Shown: positions 1 through 5,115 of the stretch, piece by piece
Numbering within the stretch: the stretch's first letter is position 1
Layout of the letters: every line of letters begins with the position of its first letter
NCBI GenBank assembly: GCA_012031475.1
Contig: JAAUTJ010000158.1
Span: 1 to 8,739, forward strand
DNA length: 8,739 nucleotides
Direction: 5' to 3'
Source: Leptolyngbyaceae cyanobacterium SM1_3_5
Lineage (GTDB): Bacteria; Cyanobacteriota; Cyanobacteriia; Elainellales; Elainellaceae
Position numbers and translations under genes: made by a program
Notes under the pieces: generated by a model
What the model was told of the DNA's origin: nothing
Databases searched by the model: none
What the model saw: only the letters and a program-made list of their open reading frames with translations

Positions 1-1
1 A

Positions 2-142
2 GCCTTCTTCGGCGACCATCAGCAGGAGGTGGACGACTATCACCTGTCGATCGGCGTGGGGAATACAAGGAGCCATAACCGTCAATCGGGCAGAGACACT
101 GAGCAGTTGAAAAAATTCGTGCAAACGCAAGCCGGGGGATAG
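2..142 (+). CDS. C-terminal end of an unidentified protein (partial)
   Basis: Open from the window edge to a TAG at 140-142, giving 46 residues that begin AFFGDHQQEVDDYHLSIG and end QLKKFVQTQAGG. The mix of acidic, polar and aromatic residues looks like the soluble tail of a real protein. The minus strand is also open here but reads as a proline- and arginine-rich shadow. I do not recognise the family. Because it lies next to a MobF relaxase, a transfer gene such as a coupling protein is possible, but nothing in these 46 residues shows that. The rest of the gene is outside the window. Confidence 0.5.
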   Translation, partial: AFFGDHQQEVDDYHLSIGVGNTRSHNRQSGRDTEQLKKFVQTQAGG

Positions 143-166
143 CACTCAGGGCAAGGGGAAAGTGCT
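141..166. other. Short hairpin after the partial gene
   Basis: AGCACT at 141-146 pairs perfectly with AGTGCT at 161-166 across a 14-base loop, overlapping the stop codon of the partial gene and preceding the convergent stop at 182-184. It lies between two convergent genes, where a terminator would be expected. The stem is only 6 bp and no T-run follows on either strand, so a terminator function is a weak guess. Confidence 0.2.
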
Positions 167-181
167 CAAGCAGCAACACCC

Positions 182-513
182 TTAGATGGCCTCGGTTTTC
201 GTCCTCAGCGCCGATTGCTCTGGAAGGGGTGGCTTGAGCGAGGCGGGCAATTGATCGACGCTCCCTTGCTTCAGGGCTTGCTCGTAAAGGGCGCTTCGCA
301 ACTGTTTGGGCAGGGCGCTAATATTTTGTTGGCGCAGCGTGACGCAGATTTCACTGAGCGAATGATACCGTTCTCAATCGCCTTGATCACGCGATCGTAG
401 TTGGCGCTGACAAAAATTTCGAGCGGGCTTGCCTTCTTCTCTTTTGGGGTTTCACCCAGTTCCTCGATCGCAGCAGCAGCTTTTTTGTAGTTGGGGGTGC
501 GGCGTTTGGGCAT
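182..513 (-). pseudogene. Small basic protein, frameshifted; possible relaxosome accessory protein
   Basis: Reading starts at ATG 513-511 (MPKRRTPNYKKAA), with an in-frame GTG two codons upstream at 519. An AGGAGA lies at 539-534, rather far from both starts. The frame runs through SPLEIFVSANYDRVIKAIENG to about 368, then continues meaninglessly to a stop at 271. Shifting frame at that point restores a sensible protein, YHSLSEICVTLRQQNISALP, then KQLRSALYEQALKQGSVDQL, ending at TAA 184-182. One missing base near 366-370 (for example GGG reduced to GG) explains this; the intact product would be about 110 residues. The conserved-looking AIENGYHSLSEICVTLRQ segment loosely resembles short conjugative accessory proteins of the TraK type, and its position divergent from the relaxase fits a relaxosome protein. 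That role is inference. The shift may be a true mutation or a base-call error. Confidence 0.55.
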
Positions 514-718
514 AGTCACACAGCAGCGGTTGTTCTCCTAGTTTACGCAATTGCCGATCGCAATTCGAGCCTTTGTCCCAACCAGCAACCGGCAGTTTTG
601 CCATTGCCAGCAGGGTCTGTTAAGGTAAAACCAACGGCGATCGAATGTGCCTTTACACACTACGCTACCAAATTGCACCTCGATCGCGTAATTCCCCATC
701 CAGTAAGGATTTTGGCGA
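514..718. promoter_or_regulatory. Divergent intergenic region; candidate oriT and promoters
   Basis: About 200 bases lie between the start codons of the divergent small gene and the relaxase gene. It contains an imperfect inverted repeat, 589-602 against 624-637, whose core is GTTTTGCC (595-602) facing GGTAAAAC (624-631), 10 of 14 positions paired. CGCAATT occurs twice at 546-552 and 559-565. TAAGGA at 704-709, nine bases before the relaxase ATG, is its likely ribosome binding site. MobF plasmids commonly carry oriT beside the relaxase or its accessory gene, so this is the best place for one here. I cannot identify a nic site matching R388 or F, nor a convincing -35/-10 pair. Confidence 0.35.
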
Positions 719-3148
719 ATGCTGGCTCGTCCCACCAATCTAAGCGAAAATCAGGCGGCTCACTACTACGAGCAAGACGATTATTACACCCATAAAGAAG
801 TTTCTCAGTTCGCTGCCTACTGGCACGGCAAGGGGGCAAAGACGTTAGGGCTGACTGGGGCGATCGCACCGAGCGATTTTCAAACCTTGCTTTCTGGCTA
901 CTCTCCACAGGGTAGATGTCTCCATGCTAAGCCGATCGATTCAGGTAACCACCGAGCGGGAACCGATTATACGTTTAATGCTCCTAAGACAGTGAGCATT
1001 GCGGCACTGGTGCAGGGGGACGATCGACTTGTTCTCGTGCATGACCAAGCGTTGCAGACTGCGCTTGATGTTAAGGAATCCCGCTATGCCCAGGCGCGGG
1101 TCTGGAACGCTGAGCGCAAATGCCAGGTCAAAGTCGTCACAGGTAATTTAATTAGCGCTGTTTACAGGCATGAGACCAATCGTAATCAAGACCCGCATCT
1201 GCATAGCCATGATGCGGATCTGAATGCGACACAGGTAGGAGTCCGCTGGCGGGCGGTTGCTAATGAGCGAGCGGTTGAGAACCAGAAGCTCTTGGGGCAA
1301 ATCTATCAGAATGACTGTGCCTTTGGTGCGCGGCAGCTTGGCTATGAAATTGAACCGAGACCACACGGCCAGTTTGAGTTGAAGGGCTACGCGCCGGAGG
1401 CCATCACTGCCTTCAGCACCAGGCGTCAGGAAATTGAAGCGTTCATTGAGCAAGCAGGTGAGTCGCAATCGGTGCGAGCCTATCAACGAGCTGCCTTGCA
1501 GACCCGCCAACGCAAAACGCATCTGCCCCGATCGCAGGTACATCAACAGTGGCAAGACACGATTGATCAGCACCATCTCCAACTACCGGAAATCCCTGAT
1601 TGTAATGGTGCGATCGCCCCTGGGAAGTTAGTTTCGGCAGAACAATTGGTGCAGGCAAGCATTACTGTTCTGGTCGAGACGCAAACGGCATTTACCCGCG
1701 AGCAGCTTGAGCAACACATTTTAGAGACGCATTTGGGACAGTGCCCCTTCCGCCAGTTAGCCTCAGCGATCGATCAATCTCCAAATCTGGTCGCGATCGG
1801 ATTAGAGTTCACGACACCCGAAAAATTACAGCGATTACAAGATCTACACACAATCTTAGGATTTGAAACCCGTGCCAAGGACAAAATTGGGCAGACAAGC
1901 CGAACTGGACAAGATATTGACCCCGAATCAAGCCGCAGAGATGACGGCGGCGTTGCAGACGCTGAGCGATCGCGTGATGCAGTTGGAGCAAGCACAAGTG
2001 ACCTCGAACGCAGCCTTGCAGCTTTTACTCGACCAGACTGGCTCTCAGAATGTAATGCTCCAGCAGTTGTTCGAGGAGTTACAGCAGTCCGGGAACGACG
2101 CAGCCTCGAATCCTTGGCTTCCCAAGCTGGAAGCTTTACTGACGCAATTGCAAGTGCAGGCGAGCAGTTCCGAGCAGTTGCTGCAAACCTTGAACGGGCG
2201 GCTGATGAATTAGCGCGGCGGCAGGTTAAGCAGCAGCAAGCAGAACAAAAACGCCAGGAGGAACTTGCTGACCAAGTTTTTCCTATTGCCTCAATGCTAT
2301 TTCAGCAGCAGGCAGACGCGGGGATGGCGATCGAGCAGTCCAACAACCTGTGGGTCGTGGCGTGGGATCACTATGCGATTACGCTTGAACAAGACAATGG
2401 GGCGATCGTGGAGTTGTTGAGTATAGAGGGCAATGACCGAGGCGAGTTGGTGCGGTCGCTTGTTGGAACAGATGGGCAGCAGCAGTTAGAGGTGCGAGCA
2501 GGTTTGACGGCAGAGGATGTCACGGCATTTACCCTCCTGCAAGACCAACTTCTGCAATGGCAACAACAGCTTTGGGTGGAACAAGTCGCTCCGATCGCGG
2601 CGGAGGCACTGAATTTATCGGGTGAACTGGAGTTGGTGGGTGAAGACTTTACGGTTCGATATCAGCCGCAATCCCATCGGTTAACGGTGGAAGATGGCGA
2701 GGCAGACCCGTTGCTGATAGCGCAGCGGAACGGTGATCGCTGGCTGGATGCAGGTTCACGCTTGCAGGAGGTCGATGTGAATTATTTTCAAACTGAGATC
2801 CTGCCGCAAGTGCAGGTGATTCAACAGCAGCAGCATCAAGAATGGGTCGCAACCCAGACTCGAATCGCGATGGCGTATTTTAATCACCAGTCAAAAGCGC
2901 GGCGATCGCAGCAGAATAACGCGGGCGAATGGGAAGTTACTCGGGGTGACTATCAACTGGTGCTAGGTCAAGATCAGACCGGAGAGTATTTTGCGCTGCG
3001 AGCCACAGGACGTGGGGATCTGGTAGAACAAAGACCTGGGCAATCGGCGGTTGAGGTCGGGGAGGGGCTGACCCCAGAGGACGGGGCGGCGATCGAGCAA
3101 ATGCAGCATTGGCTGAAGCAGCAGCAACGCGATCAATTGCAGATCTAA
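719..3148 (+). CDS. MobF (TrwC-type) conjugative relaxase lacking the helicase domain
   Basis: This 809-residue protein should nick plasmid DNA at oriT and stay covalently bound to the 5' end through a tyrosine. Residues 1-300 match the TrwC relaxase fold. Paired tyrosines lie at 16-17 and 22-23 (AAHYYEQDDYYTHK), aligning with Y18/Y19 and Y26/Y27 of R388 TrwC. HETNRNQDPHLHSH at 151-164 supplies the three metal-binding histidines H160, H162 and H164. Residues about 310-380 resemble the segment that precedes the RecD-like helicase in TrwC and TraI, but no Walker A or other helicase motif follows. Residues 382-498 form a polar linker overlapped by another frame. Residues about 495-517 are Gln/Glu/Lys-rich, and 520-809 contain three degenerate repeats of roughly 100 residues. 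TrwC is 966 residues and TraI 1756, so this is a short form. TAAGGA at 704-709 supports the ATG. The family call is firm; the helicase absence is seen directly. Confidence 0.93.
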   Translation: MLARPTNLSENQAAHYYEQDDYYTHKEVSQFAAYWHGKGAKTLGLTGAIAPSDFQTLLSGYSPQGRCLHAKPIDSGNHRAGTDYTFNAPKTVSIAALVQGDDRLVLVHDQALQTALDVKESRYAQARVWNAERKCQVKVVTGNLISAVYRHETNRNQDPHLHSHDADLNATQVGVRWRAVANERAVENQKLLGQIYQNDCAFGARQLGYEIEPRPHGQFELKGYAPEAITAFSTRRQEIEAFIEQAGESQSVRAYQRAALQTRQRKTHLPRSQVHQQWQDTIDQHHLQLPEIPDCNGAIAPGKLVSAEQLVQASITVLVETQTAFTREQLEQHILETHLGQCPFRQLASAIDQSPNLVAIGLEFTTPEKLQRLQDLHTILGFETRAKDKIGQTSRTGQDIDPESSRRDDGGVADAERSRDAVGASTSDLERSLAAFTRPDWLSECNAPAVVRGVTAVRERRSLESLASQAGSFTDAIASAGEQFRAVAANLERAADELARRQVKQQQAEQKRQEELADQVFPIASMLFQQQADAGMAIEQSNNLWVVAWDHYAITLEQDNGAIVELLSIEGNDRGELVRSLVGTDGQQQLEVRAGLTAEDVTAFTLLQDQLLQWQQQLWVEQVAPIAAEALNLSGELELVGEDFTVRYQPQSHRLTVEDGEADPLLIAQRNGDRWLDAGSRLQEVDVNYFQTEILPQVQVIQQQQHQEWVATQTRIAMAYFNHQSKARRSQQNNAGEWEVTRGDYQLVLGQDQTGEYFALRATGRGDLVEQRPGQSAVEVGEGLTPEDGAAIEQMQHWLKQQQRDQLQI
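1863..2213 (+). CDS. Possible nested gene in an alternative frame of the relaxase gene
   Basis: A frame offset from the relaxase is open from just after TAG 1857-1859 to TAG 2211-2213. Its first possible start is TTG 1863 (116 residues), then GTG 1872 and ATG 1941 (90 residues). The product reads like a real alpha-helical coiled-coil protein: MTAALQTLSDRVMQLEQAQV, later QNVMLQQLFEELQQ and LPKLEALLTQLQVQASSSEQ. It has regular leucines, many TTG/CTG/CAG codons and no membrane segment. The relaxase frame over the same bases is polar and Ser/Arg/Ala-rich, typical of an overprinted linker. Nested genes inside relaxase genes are known: RSF1010 mobB lies within mobA in another frame. Against it, none of the three starts has a strong ribosome binding site. 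It could also be a chance open frame. Confidence 0.4.
   Translation: MKPVPRTKLGRQAELDKILTPNQAAEMTAALQTLSDRVMQLEQAQVTSNAALQLLLDQTGSQNVMLQQLFEELQQSGNDAASNPWLPKLEALLTQLQVQASSSEQLLQTLNGRLMN
2276..3145 (+). repeat. Three degenerate tandem domains in the relaxase C-terminus
   Basis: Relaxase residues from about 520 to 809 repeat a pattern three times. Each copy opens with a short helix (VFPIASMLF at 520; VAPIAAEALN at 623; RIAMAYFN at 715). A beta-rich stretch follows, with an aromatic and a Tyr/Phe-x-Val/Leu strand (WVVAWDHYAITLEQDNG, GEDFTVRYQPQSHRLTVEDG, WEVTRGDYQLVLGQDQTGEY). Each closes with a V-[DE]-x-V or LEVRAGLT/VEVGEGLT element and a Gln-rich helix (LQWQQQL, VQVIQQQQHQEW, MQHWLKQQQ). Copies 1 and 3 are closest (AGLTAED versus EGLTPED). 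The boundaries are mine, by eye. Function unknown; a role in docking to DNA or to the transfer machinery is possible. Confidence 0.5.
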
Positions 3149-3220
3149 CCAATTGAGTGAGAGCTATCCAAGTAGTGAGCACACCAGCATTCTCATTCAC
3201 ACTGCCGACAATCATTAATT

Positions 3221-3311
3221 TTGACAATTCTGCTCAGTTGTGATCGAAGCATACCGATAGAATGCTAACGAAAGACTGGCTTGATCAAGCTGTATCGAAG
3301 CACAGGCCAGT
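3221..3311 (+). promoter_or_regulatory. parA upstream region: palindrome and candidate operator
   Basis: The stretch between the relaxase stop and the preferred parA start contains a perfect 12-bp palindrome, GCTTGATCAAGC (3279-3290). It is embedded in a wider inverted repeat, ACTGGC (3275-3280) against GCCAGT (3306-3311). TCGAAGCA occurs twice, at 3244-3251 and 3295-3302. TTGACA at 3221-3226 is a perfect -35 box but has no good -10 at the right spacing. ParA/ParB operons are usually autoregulated from sites just upstream, which is why these repeats are listed; no binding has been shown. A 12-bp palindrome alone could arise by chance in a window this size. Confidence 0.35.
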
Positions 3312-3339
3312 TTATCATCTGGACAAAATAGGAGTTTTT

Positions 3340-4095
3340 GTGACGAGAATTCTTGCTGTTTTCAACCAGGCTGGAGGCGTTGCAAAAACGACGTTGACGC
3401 AAAATCTGGGCTATCAGTTGGCACGGCGACAGCATCACGTCTTGCTCGTTGACATGGACCCACAAGCTTCGCTCACTACCTTTATGGGATTAGTGCCGGA
3501 GGAACTTCGGGAAACCGTTTATGAAGCAGTGGTGGAGGAAGATCCACTGGTGATTCACAAAGATATTCACCAACTTGATCTGGTTCCCACCAACACCGAT
3601 CTGAGTGTGGCGGAGATGCAGCTTGTCAGTGCTGACCTGCGCGAGATGCGCCTCAAAAGTGCGCTAGAAGCGATCGAGTCGGACTACGACTTCATTTTGA
3701 TCGACTGCCCACCCAGCTTAGGACTGCTCAGCTATATCTCACTGGTGGCCGCAACGCACGTCCTCGTACCCGTTCAAACCCAGTTCAAGGCGTTTGAGGG
3801 AACCGATAATCTGCTTAACACCGTCGCACGGGTGAAGACGAAGATCAATCGTAAATTGGCGATCGCCGGATTTGTCCCCACGATTTACGACAGCCGCAAT
3901 GCTCAAGATACGCGGACGTTGGGCGCGATCCAGGAACAGCTTTCTGCGATTGGCCCCATTTTCCCCCCGGTTCCCCGTTCAACGGCTTTCCCAGATGCGG
4001 CTGAACAGCGTCTGCCCTTACTGCTCCATTCCCCCAAGCACCCAGCCGTTATCGTACTCGACCAAATTGCGGAAGCAATGGAGGGCTTAAAGTGA
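3340..4095 (+). CDS. parA: Plasmid partition ATPase ParA
   Basis: This 251-residue protein is a MinD/ParA-family ATPase. It would form ATP-dependent gradients on the nucleoid that position plasmid copies through ParB. I prefer the GTG at 3340 to the in-frame ATG at 3262, because AGGAG sits at 3330-3334 five bases before it and the protein then begins MTRILAVFNQAGGVAKTTL, the normal ParA N-terminus. The deviant Walker A is at residues 11-18 (AGGVAKTT, with K16 as the phosphate-binding lysine), the LLVDMDPQ motif at 35-42 (D38, D40), and Walker B FILIDCPPS at 118-126. The position of the usual signature lysine (KGGxxK) is alanine 11. There is no N-terminal helix-turn-helix, so this is the short Soj-like form. 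Its TGA overlaps the parB GTG, indicating translational coupling. Confidence 0.93.
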   Translation: MTRILAVFNQAGGVAKTTLTQNLGYQLARRQHHVLLVDMDPQASLTTFMGLVPEELRETVYEAVVEEDPLVIHKDIHQLDLVPTNTDLSVAEMQLVSADLREMRLKSALEAIESDYDFILIDCPPSLGLLSYISLVAATHVLVPVQTQFKAFEGTDNLLNTVARVKTKINRKLAIAGFVPTIYDSRNAQDTRTLGAIQEQLSAIGPIFPPVPRSTAFPDAAEQRLPLLLHSPKHPAVIVLDQIAEAMEGLK

Positions 4096-5024
4096 GCCGC
4101 AAGCACGATCAGCCTTACAACAGTTCAATCTCCAAAGACCGCTTGAGTATTTTGTTTGGAGATACCACAGCCGAAGCACCCGGATCAAATACGATCGCGA
4201 TCGAGCAAATTTGCCTTCCGGCCTCGCAGCCGCGCCGCTATTTTGATCCCGCTGCGATGCAGGAACTGAGGGATTCGATTCAAAAGCACGGCATTCTCCA
4301 GCCCTTGATTGTGCGTCCGATCGCCGCCGAAACCTATGAGTTGGTGGCAGGGGAGCGGCGCTATCGGGCAGCGAAGGCTATTGAACTGGCGGAAGTTCCG
4401 GTTGTCATTCGCGAGATGACAGCGGAAGAAGCGGCACAAGTGGCGCTGATCGAAAACCTGCAGCGCGAAGGACTTAACCCAGTTGAGGAAACCGAAGGCA
4501 TTTTACAACTGCTGTCAGTGCAGCTTAACTGTTCGATCGAAGCCGTCACGTCACTGCTGTATCGATTGCGAAACCAAGCGAAAGCTGATCCTAGCTATAA
4601 CGTTATAGCTAGCGAGGAAGGGCAAGTTGTCCAGCAGGTTTTTGACGGGCTAGGGCGGATGACCTGGGATTCTTTCATCATTAACCGCCTGCCGCTGTTG
4701 AAGCTGCCTGCCGAAGTGCTAGAAGCGCTGCGATTGGGTCAGATCGCCTACACCAAAGCAACGACGATCGCACGAGTCAAAGATGACTCGACTCGACAGC
4801 AGCTTTTAGCAACGGCCATTGAGCAAGATTTGTCGCTGAGCCAGATTAAGGAGCAGATTAAAGCATTACAAATCGGCACTCCGCCACAGCAGCCTGACCT
4901 CTCAAAGCGGATGCAGCGGATGTTTCAAGTGATGCAGAAGACTCGCACCTGGGAAAATCCGAAAAAACGCAAGCAGCTCGAAGATCTGCTGACGAAATTA
5001 GAAAACTTGGTGGGAGAAGAGTGA
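4092..5024 (+). CDS. parB: Partition protein ParB with an insertion in its DNA-binding domain
   Basis: This 310-residue centromere-binding protein is the partner of ParA. The GTG start overlaps the parA stop (GTGA) and is preceded by GGAGGG at 4080-4085, six bases away. The N-terminal domain contains HGILQPLIVRP (about 66-76), the CTP-binding GERRYRA motif at 87-93 and IENLQRE at 120-126. The helix-turn-helix domain begins with NCSIEAVTSLLYRLRNQ. It is interrupted by roughly 30 residues (about 162-189), then resumes with MTWDSFIINRLPLLKLPAEV from 190, equivalent to the recognition helix and following region of Spo0J-type ParB. A Lys/Arg-rich C-terminus (KKRKQLEDLLTKLENLV) should mediate dimerisation. 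DNA encoding residues 167-174 of the insertion is a 22-bp palindrome. I recall similar insertions in other cyanobacterial plasmid ParBs but could not check. Confidence 0.92.
   Translation: MSRKHDQPYNSSISKDRLSILFGDTTAEAPGSNTIAIEQICLPASQPRRYFDPAAMQELRDSIQKHGILQPLIVRPIAAETYELVAGERRYRAAKAIELAEVPVVIREMTAEEAAQVALIENLQREGLNPVEETEGILQLLSVQLNCSIEAVTSLLYRLRNQAKADPSYNVIASEEGQVVQQVFDGLGRMTWDSFIINRLPLLKLPAEVLEALRLGQIAYTKATTIARVKDDSTRQQLLATAIEQDLSLSQIKEQIKALQIGTPPQQPDLSKRMQRMFQVMQKTRTWENPKKRKQLEDLLTKLENLVGEE
4591..4612. repeat. 22-bp perfect palindrome inside parB; candidate parS
   Basis: The half-site CTAGCTATAAC at 4591-4601 is followed immediately by its exact reverse complement at 4602-4612, with no spacer and no mismatch. 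It encodes P-S-Y-N-V-I-A-S within the ParB insertion. An 11-bp perfect arm is very unlikely by chance in 8.7 kb. ParB proteins bind palindromic parS sites, often in or near the par operon, so a centromere is the leading reading. Alternatives are a transcript hairpin affecting parB expression, or an in-frame palindromic insertion element like those known in Rickettsia genes. I see no second copy in this window. Confidence 0.6.
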
Positions 5025-5115
5025 GGCAAGAGTGGGACAAAACTTTCAAGCGGGCCGTCATCACGCTAGATAGATTTTTCTTCTCGGAGGCTGACACTAG
5101 GGAGCAGTCGCTAGG

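Noticed and set aside
271..368. Tail RSVKSASRCANKILAPCPNS as the real C-terminus of the small minus-strand gene
   Set aside because: The alternative frame over the same bases gives a far more protein-like continuation to 182, so the tail is best read as a frameshift product.
1148..1582. 144-codon minus-strand open frame inside the relaxase gene
   Set aside because: It overlaps the conserved catalytic histidine region of the relaxase, lacks a ribosome binding site that I can see, and its product resembles no protein; a shadow frame.
3221..3263. Promoter formed by TTGACA (3221) and TAGAAT (3258)
   Set aside because: The spacing is about 31 bases, far from 17, and no -10 box lies at the right place.
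3262..3339. Upstream ATG start for parA adding 26 residues
   Set aside because: No ribosome binding site was seen before 3262, the extra residues do not resemble ParA, and GTG 3340 has AGGAG at five bases and the normal ParA N-terminus.
5061..5082. AGCG/CGCT hairpin plus T-run after parB as a terminator
   Set aside because: The stem is only four base pairs with a long loop and is separated from the T-run; not enough for a call.
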